A model generated the notes under the pieces. The model searched no databases. It was not told where the DNA came from and worked only from the letters and a program-made list of their open reading frames with translations. DNA of 64,000 nucleotides from Suttonella indologenes (GTDB lineage: Bacteria > Pseudomonadota > Gammaproteobacteria > Cardiobacteriales > Cardiobacteriaceae): the NCBI RefSeq assembly GCF_900460215.1, contig NZ_UHIA01000003.1, positions 679,784 through 743,783 on the forward strand. Direction: 5' to 3'. Both the position numbers and the translations under genes were made by a program. Below, piece after piece: positions 19,107 through 27,626 of this stretch. The stretch's first letter is position 1; every line of letters begins with the position of its first letter.

Positions 19107-20543
19107 ATGACCGCCACCCGCCTATCATTCAGTCTCGCCCTCATCATCAGCCTTGCCGCCTGCCAACACAGCGACATACCGCCGATAGACACGCGCATCA
19201 GCCTGCCGACGAGCTTTGAACACAGCCCCGACAACCCCAGCAAAACCGACATCCGCACATGGTGGCGGCATTTCCAAGACCCCGTTCTCAACCGCCTTAT
19301 CGACGATGCCCTTGCCAATGCGCCCGACATCGCCATCGCCAAAGCACGAATGGAACAAGCCCAAGCTACCGCCGCCCTTGCCGACAGCGACAAAAATCCC
19401 CTGCTCGGCGCCACCGCAGGCGCAGGCATCGCCTTAGGCAATCTCGACAACCCTCTATCCAATGCCCTGCCGACACCAATCGGCGACAGCCTCGCCCCCG
19501 CCGCCCATAGCCGACAAAGCGCCCTTATCGGCAGCTGGACAGCCGACTTCTTCGGCAAAAAACAAAGCGACGCCGATGCCGCCTACTATGCCTATCTCAG
19601 CGAAACCGAACGCCTGCACGGCGCGCAAATCCTACTCGCGGCACACATCGCCCGACACTACATCGAAGCTCGCCACATCGAAGCGCACAGCCGCATCCTG
19701 CAAACCCAAAAATCCGCCCTGCAAGAACTGGCGCGCTATGCCGCAGGCCGCTTTGCCGCCGGACAAGCCAGCCAATACGACCGCGAAGACCTCGCCACCA
19801 AAATCGCCGCCCTCAATGCGCAAATCGCCGGTCTTGATGCCGAACGCAGCAATCACATCACCCACATTGCCGCCCTCGCCGGTAAAACCGAACTGCACAT
19901 CACCGCAGACGGCGGCAAACTCTTCGCCTCCCTGCCTGCCGCCCCCGGCGGACACTACCCCGCCGAACTCATCACACGCCGCCCCGACATCCGTGCCCGC
20001 AAAGCCGCCGTCTTAGCACGCAGCGCCCAAGTCGCCTCCGCCGAAGCCGACTTCTACCCGCGTTTCAGCCTTAACTTCGCACTGGCGGAGGGACGCATCG
20101 GACTCGACGGCGACCTGCTGCAACACAGCCTCGGCGGCAGCGGTGCAGGCTTAGGCATCAATCTGCAACTGCCGATTTTTACCGCAGGCCGCCTGCAAGC
20201 CCAACTGGACAAAGCCGAAGCCCAACTGCGTCAAGCCCTCGCCGAATACGACCAAACCCTGCTCAACGCCCTTGCCGAAGCACAAAACAGCTACCGCCTC
20301 GCCGCCGCCTTGGAAAAGCAAGCCCAATCCCTGAATAAAGCCCTGCAACACAGCGAAACACAAATTGCACAAGCACGCAGCCTCTTCAAATACGGACGCG
20401 AAACCTTTGACACCATCCCCAGCGCCATTCTCAATGCCGCCGAATACCGCACACATCAACTCGCCAACCGCCGCGGCTACGCCCTGAACCTTATCCAACT
20501 CTACAGCGCCCTCGGTGGCGGCTGGGAACAACATACGCCTTGA
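19107..20543 (+). CDS. NodT/OprM-family outer-membrane efflux lipoprotein
   Basis: This protein is a TolC-like trimeric channel. The signal peptide ends in the lipobox LAAC (Cys about residue 19), so the mature protein is lipid-anchored. Two OEP-type coiled-coil repeats follow, with TWWRHFQDPVLNRLIDDAL near 52 and the second-repeat motif ITRRPDIRARKAAV. The length of 478 residues is typical. It is the last gene of the sdhE-adaptor-ABC-permease operon and completes a tripartite exporter. Its TGA stop is followed after two bases by an IS630 scar, which removed whatever terminator originally followed. Confidence 0.92.
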   Translation: MTATRLSFSLALIISLAACQHSDIPPIDTRISLPTSFEHSPDNPSKTDIRTWWRHFQDPVLNRLIDDALANAPDIAIAKARMEQAQATAALADSDKNPLLGATAGAGIALGNLDNPLSNALPTPIGDSLAPAAHSRQSALIGSWTADFFGKKQSDADAAYYAYLSETERLHGAQILLAAHIARHYIEARHIEAHSRILQTQKSALQELARYAAGRFAAGQASQYDREDLATKIAALNAQIAGLDAERSNHITHIAALAGKTELHITADGGKLFASLPAAPGGHYPAELITRRPDIRARKAAVLARSAQVASAEADFYPRFSLNFALAEGRIGLDGDLLQHSLGGSGAGLGINLQLPIFTAGRLQAQLDKAEAQLRQALAEYDQTLLNALAEAQNSYRLAAALEKQAQSLNKALQHSETQIAQARSLFKYGRETFDTIPSAILNAAEYRTHQLANRRGYALNLIQLYSALGGGWEQHTP

Positions 20544-20545
20544 TA

Positions 20546-20671
20546 TATAGTCAAGGAAATCAAAAAGAGTTACAAATCCACAGGAAGTAAAAGAATAGTT
20601 TATCGATGCAATCTAAGCGCCAATTCTTGCGTTTACGTTTAAGCCAAGCCCACATTTTCTCGATTGGGTTC
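20546..20671 (-). mobile_element. Truncated IS630-family element (transposase C-terminal end)
   Basis: The sequence begins TATAGTCAAGGAAATC and is nearly identical for 126 bp to the left end of the intact IS630 element at 37654, including the coding end of its transposase. It then breaks abruptly at the conserved GATTGGGTTC into unrelated transposase sequence. Only one terminus remains, so it is immobile by itself. Confidence 0.85.
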
Positions 20672-20912
20672 TAGTGGATTGGTTGATGTGGGTTATAGCA
20701 AGCATTTGCGAGTTAATCACAGACAAAACGAATTTGCATATGGCAGCAGACACATCAACGGTATAGAAAGTTTTTGGAGTTTTACCAAAAGAAGGCTTGC
20801 AAAATTTAACGGTGTAAGCAAAAATTTCGAATGGCATTTGAAGAAATGCGAATGGCGCTGGAAGCAGAGTATTGATGATTTAGAAAAACATTTATGGTCG
20901 CTTCTGCAATAA
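20672..20912 (+). pseudogene. C-terminal remnant of an IS1595/ISXO2-type transposase
   Basis: The open frame encodes about 80 residues including INGIESFWSFTKRRLAKFNG and WHLKKCEWRW, the characteristic C-terminal end of IS1595-group (ISXO2-like) transposases, and ends at TAA 20910-20912. The N-terminal zinc-finger and most of the DDE core are missing because the IS630 fragment is joined directly upstream. It is non-functional. Confidence 0.75.
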
Positions 20913-20933
20913 ATTATACCAATCACTCGGCTA

Positions 20934-21110
20934 GGATCTGTTGACAATCATCTTGATGCTGAAGATTTGGCTCAAGAAATTGAAAAACTTAAGTTGATTA
21001 TTCAGCATCAAAATGAATTGCTGCAACTTAAGGAAATTTTACTGATGCAGCAGGCGCGCGAACTGGAAATTGCGCAAAAACTGCTGCTGCCTATGAGAAA
21101 TAGTTTGTTT
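20934..21110 (+). pseudogene. Fragment encoding a coiled-coil-like segment, origin unknown
   Basis: In one frame this stretch reads as a heptad-rich, Leu/Gln-rich helix (DLAQEIEKLKLIIQHQNELL and onward). It then runs through the sdhB terminator and into antisense of sdhB. There is no convincing start codon or ribosome site, and the real end is unclear. It may be a scrap of a gene broken by the adjacent IS insertions; I do not recognise the parent family. The rest of the 20913-21150 gap shows nothing else. Confidence 0.25.
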
Positions 21111-21150
21111 GTAAGAGATAATGCAAATTTATCTGCTTATTTTTTTAAAA

Positions 21151-21170
21151 AAAGCGGCTTGCGCCGCTTT
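21151..21170 (-). terminator. Terminator of the sdh operon
   Basis: AAAGCGGC (21151-21158) and GCCGCTTT (21163-21170) pair around TTGC. On the minus strand the stem is followed by a run of seven T. It begins 3 bp after the sdhB stop codon. Confidence 0.88.
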
Positions 21171-21172
21171 TA

Positions 21173-21958
21173 TTATGTCTGCCGTTCGACTAATTTCATT
21201 TTAATTTCTGCAATTGCCTTGGCGGGGTTTAATCCTTTGGGGCAGGTGTTAGTACAGTTCATAATGGTGTGACAGCGGTAGAGTTTGAAGCTGTCTTCCA
21301 AGAAGTCCAGACGTTCGGCGGTGGCTTCGTCGCGGCTGTCCTGTATCCAGCGGTGGGCTTGCAGCAATATGGCAGGTCCGAGGTATTTTTCGCTGTTCCA
21401 CCAATAGCTCGGGCAGGAGGTAGAGCAGCAGGCGCACATGATACATTCGTATAAGCCGTCTAATTTGGCGCGCTGTTCTTCGCTTTGCAGACGTTCGCGT
21501 TCCGGTGCCGGCGTTTCGGTTTGCAGCCAAGGTTTGATGGAAGCATGCTGGGCGTAGAAATGCGTCAGATCCGGCACAAGGTCTTTAACGACGTGCATAT
21601 GCGGCAGCGGATAGATGTTGACGCTTTTATTTTCCGGCACGCTTTCCGTCGCGCAGATACATGCCAAGGTGTTTTTACCGTCGATGTTCATGGCACAGGA
21701 GCCGCAGATGCCTTCGCGGCAGGAGCGGCGGAAGGTCAGCGTGCTGTCGATTTCGTTTTTGATTTTGAGCAGCGCATCTAAAACCATCGGTCCGCAGTCG
21801 TCCATGTCGATATCATAGGTATCGGTACGTGGGTTTTCGTTTTTGCCCGGATCCCAGCGATAGATTTTAAAGCTGCGGACGTTAGTTGCCCCCGCCGGTG
21901 CGGAGTAGTGTTTGCCTTCTTTGATGACAGAGTTTGCCGGCAGTTTGAATTCAGCCAT
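21173..21958 (-). CDS. sdhB: Succinate dehydrogenase iron-sulfur subunit
   Basis: SdhB carries electrons from SdhA to the membrane quinone site. The [2Fe-2S] ligands are in [13 protein letters not shown] plus a downstream Cys. The [4Fe-4S]/[3Fe-4S] motifs are [16 protein letters not shown] and [12 protein letters not shown]. The length is 261 residues. It is the last gene of sdhCDAB, 9 bp after sdhA. Confidence 0.97.
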   Translation of the reverse strand: MAEFKLPANSVIKEGKHYSAPAGATNVRSFKIYRWDPGKNENPRTDTYDIDMDDCGPMVLDALLKIKNEIDSTLTFRRSCREGICGSCAMNIDGKNTLACICATESVPENKSVNIYPLPHMHVVKDLVPDLTHFYAQHASIKPWLQTETPAPERERLQSEEQRAKLDGLYECIMCACCSTSCPSYWWNSEKYLGPAILLQAHRWIQDSRDEATAERLDFLEDSFKLYRCHTIMNCTNTCPKGLNPAKAIAEIKMKLVERQT

Positions 21959-21967
21959 GTGTGACTC

Positions 21968-23758
21968 CTAATAAACGCGTTTTTTCGGCACGACGTAATC
22001 GACTTCGTCGGTGCCGGTATAGTCATGTACGGGGCGGTAGTCGATTTTGACGCTACCGTCTTCTTCTAGCCAAGTGAGGCTGTGTTTCATCCATTCTTGG
22101 TCGTTGCGGTCGGGATAATCTTCATGTGCATGCGCACCGCGGCTTTCGTGGCGGTTTTCCGCTGCCACAATCGAGACTTGCGCACAGGCAAGCAGGTTTG
22201 CCAGTTCGAAGGTTTCGACTAAATCGCTGTTCCAATTGAGGCTTTCGTCAGCAATACGCACTTGCGGCAGTTGTTTGAAGACTTCCGACATTTTCGCCAC
22301 GCCTTCTGTGAGGCTGTCGGCAGTGCGAAATACCGCGGCATGGTTTTGCATGGTGCGCTGCATGGCTTCGCGGATTTCCGAGGTGCGCAAATCGCCGCGC
22401 GCATGATGAATATCGGAGAAACGTTGCAGGGCTTTATCCAATGCTGCGGACGGAATCGGCGCAGGCTTGCTGTTCGGCTGAATCACGGCTCTGGCGCGAT
22501 GTGCGGCGGCACGTCCGAAAACAACCAAATCGAGTAGAGAATTCGAGCCTAAGCGGTTCGCGCCATGCACGGAGACGCAGGCGGCTTCGCCAATCGCCAT
22601 TAAGCCCGGCACGACGCTGTCGGGATTGCCGTCTTTAAGCTGCACCACTTCGCCGTGATAATTGGTTGGAATACCACCCATGTTGTAATGCACGGTCGGA
22701 ATCACCGGTGCCGGTTCTTTGGTAACGTCCACACCGGCAAAGATTTTTGCAGTTTCGGCAATACCCGGCAAACGTTTGTTGATGACTTCCGCACCCAAAT
22801 GCTCCAAATGCAGATGGATATGGTCTTTATGTTTGCCGACACCACGTCCTTCGCGGATTTCAATCGACATGGAACGCGAGACTACATCGCGCGATGCCAA
22901 ATCTTTGGCGCTCGGCGCATAGCGCTCCATAAAGCGTTCGCCCTCGCCGTTGGTCAGATAGCCGCCCTCGCCGCGACAACCTTCGGTCATCAAACAGCCC
23001 GAGCCGTAAATGCCGGTGGGGTGGAATTGGGTAAATTCCATATCCTGCAATGCCAGTCCTGCACGCAATACCATGCCATTGCCATCGCCGGTGCAGGTAT
23101 GGGCGGAAGTACAAGACAACCACGCCCGACCATAGCCGCCGGTGGCTAAAACCACCATTTGCGCATTAAACACATGTAATTCGCCGCTTTGCAAATCCAA
23201 AGCCAATACGCCGTGACAAGAACCGTCCTTGCCCATCAGTAAATCGGTGGCGAAATATTCGATATAGAATTCCGCATGATGCTTCAATGCCTGCTGGTAC
23301 AAAGTATGCAGCATGGCATGTCCTGTGCGGTCGGCGGCGGCACAAGTGCGCTGCGCCTGACCTTCGCCGAAATTCGTCGTCATACCGCCGAAAGGACGCT
23401 GATAAATCTTGCCGTCTTTGGTACGCGAAAACGGTACGCCGTAATGCTCCAATTCAATAATCGCGGGAATCGCCTCGCGGCACATATAGGCAATCGCATC
23501 TTGGTCGCCCAGCCAATCCGAGCCTTTGACCGTGTCATAAAAATGCCACTGCCATTTATCCTCGCCCATATTGCCCAATGCGGCGGCAACTCCGCCTTGA
23601 GCGGCAACCGTATGCGAGCGCGTAGGGAAAACTTTAGTTACGCAGGCAGTTTTCAAACCTTCCAAAGCCATGCCGAAAGTCGCGCGTAAACCTGCACCGC
23701 CGGCACCGACCACCACCACATCATAACTATGATGATGAATTTTATATTCCTGAGTCAT
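21968..23758 (-). CDS. sdhA: Succinate dehydrogenase flavoprotein subunit
   Basis: SdhA oxidises succinate to fumarate in the TCA cycle. The FAD Rossmann motif [13 protein letters not shown] is near residue 17, the flavinylated His is in [11 protein letters not shown], and the active-site region includes [12 protein letters not shown] chose the ATG at 23758 (596 residues) because AAGGAG lies just upstream and the protein then aligns with homologues; the open frame extends 20 codons further but overlaps sdhD. Covalent FAD loading likely uses SdhE (13844) and the SDHAF4-type protein (24702). Confidence 0.97.
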   Translation of the reverse strand: MTQEYKIHHHSYDVVVVGAGGAGLRATFGMALEGLKTACVTKVFPTRSHTVAAQGGVAAALGNMGEDKWQWHFYDTVKGSDWLGDQDAIAYMCREAIPAIIELEHYGVPFSRTKDGKIYQRPFGGMTTNFGEGQAQRTCAAADRTGHAMLHTLYQQALKHHAEFYIEYFATDLLMGKDGSCHGVLALDLQSGELHVFNAQMVVLATGGYGRAWLSCTSAHTCTGDGNGMVLRAGLALQDMEFTQFHPTGIYGSGCLMTEGCRGEGGYLTNGEGERFMERYAPSAKDLASRDVVSRSMSIEIREGRGVGKHKDHIHLHLEHLGAEVINKRLPGIAETAKIFAGVDVTKEPAPVIPTVHYNMGGIPTNYHGEVVQLKDGNPDSVVPGLMAIGEAACVSVHGANRLGSNSLLDLVVFGRAAAHRARAVIQPNSKPAPIPSAALDKALQRFSDIHHARGDLRTSEIREAMQRTMQNHAAVFRTADSLTEGVAKMSEVFKQLPQVRIADESLNWNSDLVETFELANLLACAQVSIVAAENRHESRGAHAHEDYPDRNDQEWMKHSLTWLEEDGSVKIDYRPVHDYTGTDEVDYVVPKKRVY

Positions 23759-23768
23759 GTCTTGCTCC

Positions 23769-24155
23769 TTAATAGCCCAGTGCCAAACGCAAAATGGAAA
23801 CCACAGCCACGGCGGCAAAAATCACGCATACCGCCTTCACGGCAATTAAAGCCAACCATTTCACCGGCTCTTGATGCACATAATCCTCAATCACGACCTG
23901 CACACCTAAAGCCGCGTGATAAAAGCCCGTGAGGAAAAAGACAATCGCCATGCCGCTATTAAAAGGATTGCGAAACCAGGCAAGCACCTCGTGGAAAGTC
24001 TCCGCGCCCACCAAGCTAATGATCGAGCAAAGAAAATACAGCACCACAGGAATCAAAATTACCGCCGTCGTGCGCTGCACGATAAAATGATGCGTGCCGT
24101 TATGACCCGAGCCCAAACCTTTGGCGCGTTTTAATGCTTGAAATACGCTGCTCAT
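23769..24155 (-). CDS. sdhD: Succinate dehydrogenase membrane anchor subunit D
   Basis: The 128-residue protein has three transmembrane helices and binds heme b and ubiquinone with SdhC. Typical features are the [15 protein letters not shown] opening helix and [17 protein letters not shown] with the conserved His and the quinone-site Asp-Tyr. It lies between sdhC (3 bp) and sdhA (10 bp). Confidence 0.93.
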   Translation of the reverse strand: MSSVFQALKRAKGLGSGHNGTHHFIVQRTTAVILIPVVLYFLCSIISLVGAETFHEVLAWFRNPFNSGMAIVFFLTGFYHAALGVQVVIEDYVHQEPVKWLALIAVKAVCVIFAAVAVVSILRLALGY

Positions 24156-24158
24156 ATC

Positions 24159-24551
24159 CTACCCCTGCGCCCAAATGCCAATCCACAAGCTCAAAGTCAG
24201 CACTGCGGCGGCAATCTGCACCACTTTCGCGCTCTTGCGTGCATCGTCTTTGCCTAAGCCCTTGCCCACATCCCAAGTCAAATGACGGATACCATTGCAC
24301 AAATGATAAATCAGCGCCCCTGACCAGAAAAACATAATCAGCACAATCAAAGGATTGCGGAACAACTGATTTGCGCTGCGCCAAGAAGCCTCGCCACCGC
24401 CGGCGGCCAAGAGCCAACACGTCAGCATCAGCAGACCCACCGCCGACGCCACCCCCGTAGCGCGATGCAAAATCGACATCGCCATATGGGTTTCCCATTT
24501 ATACACTTGCAAATGCGGCGACAAAGGCCGCTGATCTTTTGCTACTTTCAT
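24159..24551 (-). CDS. sdhC: Succinate dehydrogenase cytochrome b556 subunit C
   Basis: The 130-residue protein has three transmembrane helices. The SdhC signature PLSPHLQVYKW is near the N-terminus, then SILHRATGVASAVG (quinone-site Ser/Arg) and HLCNGIRHLTWD containing the probable heme-ligand His. It is the first subunit gene of sdhCDAB. The 150 bp upstream to the SDHAF4-type gene hold no clear terminator, so that gene may be part of the same transcript. Confidence 0.94.
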   Translation of the reverse strand: MKVAKDQRPLSPHLQVYKWETHMAMSILHRATGVASAVGLLMLTCWLLAAGGGEASWRSANQLFRNPLIVLIMFFWSGALIYHLCNGIRHLTWDVGKGLGKDDARKSAKVVQIAAAVLTLSLWIGIWAQG

Positions 24552-24701
24552 GATGTTTGCCTCATTTTATGTTTCAACACACAGAACGACAGCTAAGTGC
24601 CGCCCTGTGTTTTGCCCTGAATGGAAAGAGATGACCGCTCTCCCAATTTCATTATCTTGCCTGAAAGGAGGGCTTCAATCGGCAAGAAATTTTTGATATA
24701 T

Positions 24702-24878
24702 CTAAAAATCGATACAACGCCCTTTGCGCTCCCAATCGCCGTAGCGAGTAGGCTCCAAACCCTCGGGACCGCCGATTTCCTCAACAATTGCGGTCTTCTC
24801 TTCTATTTGGCTTGGTTGCACGGATAGATTTTTTTCGTCTGACGCCGGCTCGTCCGACCGATGATGATGCTCTGACAT
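24702..24878 (-). CDS. Succinate dehydrogenase assembly factor 4 type protein (DUF1674)
   Basis: A 58-residue frame encodes MSEHHHRSDEPASDE at the N-terminus and ends in EIGGPEGLEPTRYGDWERKG followed by RCIDF. This GGxxGxEPTRYGDWExKGxxxDF block is the hallmark of the DUF1674/SDHAF4 (Sdh8) family, which in eukaryotes binds flavinylated SdhA before complex assembly. The Asp/His/Ser-rich N-terminus looks disordered. It lies upstream of sdhC in the same direction and divergent from ygfZ. Its small size makes it easy to miss. Function in this organism is inferred from the family and the operon position. Confidence 0.88.
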   Translation of the reverse strand: MSEHHHRSDEPASDEKNLSVQPSQIEEKTAIVEEIGGPEGLEPTRYGDWERKGRCIDF

Positions 24879-24908
24879 GCGATTTGTCCGACATTATTAA
24901 GGGTCTGT

Positions 24909-24914
24909 TATAAT
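24909..24914 (+). promoter_or_regulatory. Probable -10 box for ygfZ
   Basis: A perfect TATAAT lies 37 bp upstream of the chosen ygfZ ATG. Candidate -35 elements upstream (TTGTCC at 24884, or CCGACA at 24888) are imperfectly spaced, at 19 and 15 bp. The same 60-bp gap must also hold the divergent promoter of the SDHAF4-type gene. Confidence 0.5.
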
Positions 24915-24951
24915 ACGCCAATCCATCTAAATTTTAAACATGGTTTTTCTC

Positions 24952-25695
24952 ATGAAATCACAATCTTCTCTATCTATTCTGCAAATCGCAGGCTCTGAAG
25001 CGGAAACCTATCTGCAAAACCTCCTCACCGCCGACATCCGTACAGTCGCGGACGGTCATTGGACAAACGCCGCCTTCTGCTCGCCGCAAGGCAAAGTGCA
25101 AGCTATGCTGCGCATCGCCCGCATTGAGAAAAATTACTTCGTCCTCATACCCGAAACACTCAGCGAAAGCATCGCCAAACGCTGGAAACTCTTCAGCCTC
25201 AACCGCCCCGTGCAACTCATACCGCGATCGGAGCTAGAAGCAAGCGCCGTCGGCGGCACAGAACGCAGCGCCGCTTTAGAAAACAATCACCTCTCTTTCG
25301 GCGGCATCAACGGCTTTACGGCGGCGGATAACATCGCCGCCCGATTCGCACAAATCCTCCCCGCCACCCAAGACCAATTCCTACCGCAAATGCTCGGCTT
25401 GGAAGAAAACGGCGGACTCAGCTATGCCAAAGGCTGCTACATCGGACAAGAAATCATTGCCCGCGCCCACTCGCGCGCACCCGTGCGCCGCCATCTGCAA
25501 CTATTGCAGAGCGAAACTGCACAAAACAGTCCGCTTGCCGCCGGCGACACGCTCTACGCAGAAGAACAAGCAGCAGCAAATATTATTGAAAGCTATATCG
25601 AAAACGACCGCCTAATCGCTCTTGCCGTCGTGCAAGACCGCTATGCCGACAGCCTTTTAAGCGACGCGCAAGGCAATCGCTATTACTGTTTATAA
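24952..25695 (+). CDS. ygfZ: tRNA-modifying / iron-sulfur maturation protein YgfZ
   Basis: This folate-binding GcvT-like protein helps maintain Fe-S enzymes. The diagnostic motif KGCYIGQEIIAR near residue 165 contains the family's conserved cysteine (K-G-C-Y-x-G-Q-E). The length is about 247 residues, somewhat shorter than E. coli (326). The start could also be ATG 24940; neither has a strong ribosome site. Its position opposite the SDHAF4-sdhCDAB block fits a role in SdhB Fe-S maturation, which is inference. Confidence 0.88.
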   Translation: MKSQSSLSILQIAGSEAETYLQNLLTADIRTVADGHWTNAAFCSPQGKVQAMLRIARIEKNYFVLIPETLSESIAKRWKLFSLNRPVQLIPRSELEASAVGGTERSAALENNHLSFGGINGFTAADNIAARFAQILPATQDQFLPQMLGLEENGGLSYAKGCYIGQEIIARAHSRAPVRRHLQLLQSETAQNSPLAAGDTLYAEEQAAANIIESYIENDRLIALAVVQDRYADSLLSDAQGNRYYCL

Positions 25696-25782
25696 ATGAC
25701 TATGCAGCAAGGCTGTTTACAGAAATAAAATAAAATCTGTTACAATCCAAAACCGGCATATTGACATTAACGGAGAAACATT

Positions 25783-26766
25783 ATGGAAACAACATCAGCT
25801 GCGAATACTTTTCTAAGCCCCGAAGTGCTTATCGCCGCCTTAATCGGCTTTGTGCTCGGCGCGATTATTTTTTATCTGCTTGGGCGCAAAAATGCTGAAC
25901 CTGCTGATAATCCCTTGCAAAAACCGTATGATGAATTGCAAGCCGAATACAAAAACTACCGCGAAAAAATCAATACTCATTTTAGTAAAACAGCAACGGC
26001 AGTGGATAATCTGACCAAAAGCTATCAAGAAGTTTTTGATCATCTCTCTGAAGGTGCGCAGCAATTAATGGAAGGCGAGGCTTTGAAAATCGAGCGCGCC
26101 AAGCGTCAAGGCAAAGCCGTTACGCTGGCTTATTTAAGCAATATCGAAGCGCGTCAATCCAGTATTCCTAGCCCCAGCAATGCACAAGAAAGCATAGAAA
26201 ACAAAGCAGAAAATAAAAACGAACATAAAGCGGATACAAAAACAGAAACCAATGTGCGTGTTGCTCCGCGTCCGGCAGAAGCGGCAAAACCTGCGGCTCA
26301 GCCAAAAAATGATAAAGTCGCCAAAACCGAACCCGCCATTAGCCCGCTTCCAAAAGCTCAAATCAATGAAGACGAAACGGCAGAAAAAACCGTGGTTGAA
26401 AAACCTGTTCCTGCGGCACCTGCGGCACCCATTCAAGTGGCGGAAAAACCGGTGGCGCCGGCAAATAAGGCGGTGCAAGCGGCTGTTAGCGCCGAAGTAA
26501 AAGATAATCAAACTGTTGCTGCGACGGCGAAAGAACCGGGTATGCCGATTGAAAAACCGGCGGCGCATATTTCGGAAAAAGAAAATGCTCAAGCGCTTGA
26601 TAAAGCCAAAGCCGCTGCACCGGAACCAGCTTCGGAAAGCGCAGAAAAAACTTTCGCTCAAAAAGCGGCGGAAAATGCAGGACTTACCGCAGTAAAATCC
26701 CAAGATAATGTTGACCCTTTAGCGGAAGTGAAGCGTCATATTCGTGAAAATCAAGACAATAAATAA
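25783..26766 (+). CDS. YhcB/ZapG-like (DUF1043) envelope protein with a long Ala/Lys/Glu-rich tail
   Basis: One N-terminal transmembrane helix (about 12-33, LIAALIGFVLGAIIFYLLGR) and a coiled-coil region with YREKINTHFSKTATAVDNLT and YQEVFDHLSEGAQQLM match the DUF1043 (YhcB, also called ZapG) family, linked to cell-envelope growth and division. The usual protein is about 130 residues. Here about 190 extra residues of low-complexity Ala/Pro/Lys/Glu sequence follow, including TAKEPGMPIEKPAAHISE (26524-26577), which recurs in the next gene. The ribosome site is GGAG upstream of ATG 25783. Confidence 0.8.
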   Translation: METTSAANTFLSPEVLIAALIGFVLGAIIFYLLGRKNAEPADNPLQKPYDELQAEYKNYREKINTHFSKTATAVDNLTKSYQEVFDHLSEGAQQLMEGEALKIERAKRQGKAVTLAYLSNIEARQSSIPSPSNAQESIENKAENKNEHKADTKTETNVRVAPRPAEAAKPAAQPKNDKVAKTEPAISPLPKAQINEDETAEKTVVEKPVPAAPAAPIQVAEKPVAPANKAVQAAVSAEVKDNQTVAATAKEPGMPIEKPAAHISEKENAQALDKAKAAAPEPASESAEKTFAQKAAENAGLTAVKSQDNVDPLAEVKRHIRENQDNK

Positions 26767-26778
26767 GCAGAGGTAACA

Positions 26779-27045
26779 ATGAGCAATGAAAAAGACCTTA
26801 AGGATTTAGCGCCTAAAAACCAAGTGGTTGAACCGGGAATGCCGATTGAGCAGCTGCAACCTGCAATGCAAGTCGTTGATAAGCCCGAGGCAATGCCGGA
26901 TGAATCGGAAATCGCCGCAATGGCAGCACAGGAGTTGACGGCAGAAGAAGCAGCGACAACTGCAAAAGAACCCGGTATGCCGATTGAAAAACCTGCAGCG
27001 CATATTAGCGAAGCTGAAATGCAATCGGGTAAAGAGGATAAATAA
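26779..27045 (+). CDS. Small acidic protein sharing the EPGMPIE peptide with its upstream neighbour
   Basis: This 88-residue soluble, acidic, probably disordered protein contains VEPGMPIEQ near residue 18 and the exact 18-residue block TAKEPGMPIEKPAAHISE (26959-27012) found in the preceding gene. Six of the 18 codons differ between the two genes, all synonymously, so the peptide seems conserved at protein level. It begins 12 bp after the YhcB-like gene with a GAGG ribosome site, so it is probably co-transcribed. I recognise no named family. Confidence 0.72.
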   Translation: MSNEKDLKDLAPKNQVVEPGMPIEQLQPAMQVVDKPEAMPDESEIAAMAAQELTAEEAATTAKEPGMPIEKPAAHISEAEMQSGKEDK

Positions 27046-27081
27046 TCGCGGCAAATGAATGCAAAATACAAGGATTTGATG

Positions 27082-27522
27082 ATGTTGAAACGCCATTCTT
27101 ATACGTTGGCTTGTGTCGCCGCCGTCGGTTTTTTATTAAGCGCTTGCCAAAGTTCGGGACTAGGCTCGGCAAACGGTACGCTTGGTCCGAATCATGAGCG
27201 GGGATTATGGCAATTGAGCCAAGGCAGCATTGATAATCGCCCATTAAACACCGCTTTAGCGCCGATTACTTTGCAGACGGGCGAGGGTGAATTTAGTGGC
27301 AATAGCGGCGTTAATCAATATCGCGTAGCCGTAGAGCGTAGCGGCAGCGATTTATCAGTCGATGAGAATATTCAAATCACGCGTATGGCCGGTGATATTG
27401 AGCAAATGCGTTTGGAGAGCGATTATTTATCTGCTTTGCGCCGTATTACAAAGGCAAAACAGCAGGCAGAATTTTTGCAATTGAGCGGGGAGGGCGTTGA
27501 GCTTCTCTTTCGTCCTAATTAA
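27082..27522 (+). CDS. META-domain lipoprotein (HslJ-like)
   Basis: The signal peptide ends in lipobox LSAC. The mature part follows the META/HslJ pattern: GLWQLSQGSIDNRPL, then ITLQTGEGEFSGNSGVNQY, then ITRMAGDIEQMRLESDYLSAL, and a closing strand VELLFRPN. The two cysteines usual in META domains (GCN, MAC) are Val and Gly here, so no disulfide forms. I chose ATG 27082 for its AGGA spacing; ATG 27079 and an upstream 27055 are alternatives. Probably an envelope or outer-membrane lipoprotein; function unknown. Confidence 0.78.
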   Translation: MLKRHSYTLACVAAVGFLLSACQSSGLGSANGTLGPNHERGLWQLSQGSIDNRPLNTALAPITLQTGEGEFSGNSGVNQYRVAVERSGSDLSVDENIQITRMAGDIEQMRLESDYLSALRRITKAKQQAEFLQLSGEGVELLFRPN

Positions 27523-27540
27523 GGATTACTCCTTGATTTT

Positions 27541-27567
27541 AGAGGCTGCATTCAGCCTCTTTTTTTT
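27541..27567 (+). terminator. Terminator after the META lipoprotein gene
   Basis: AGAGGCTG (27541-27548) pairs with CAGCCTCT (27553-27560) around CATT, followed by eight T. Confidence 0.9.
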
Positions 27568-27586
27568 GCAAAAATATTTCTGAAAA

Positions 27587-27609
27587 ACAGCCCGAATTTC
27601 TCGGGCTGT
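27587..27609 (-). terminator. Terminator after ahpF
   Basis: ACAGCCCGA (27587-27595) pairs with TCGGGCTGT (27601-27609). On the minus strand a run of T follows. It lies 17 bp past the ahpF stop and faces the terminator of the convergent gene. Confidence 0.88.
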
Positions 27610-27626
27610 TGTCTTAAAAGGTGCGA

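Noticed and set aside
18380..19558. 392-codon minus-strand frame opposite the permease and efflux genes
   Set aside because: It is a GC-rich shadow of two well-supported plus-strand genes and shows no conserved domain.
20967..21272. 101-codon plus-strand gene overlapping sdhB
   Set aside because: Its second half is the sdh terminator and antisense of sdhB; only the coiled-coil-like first part may be a relic.
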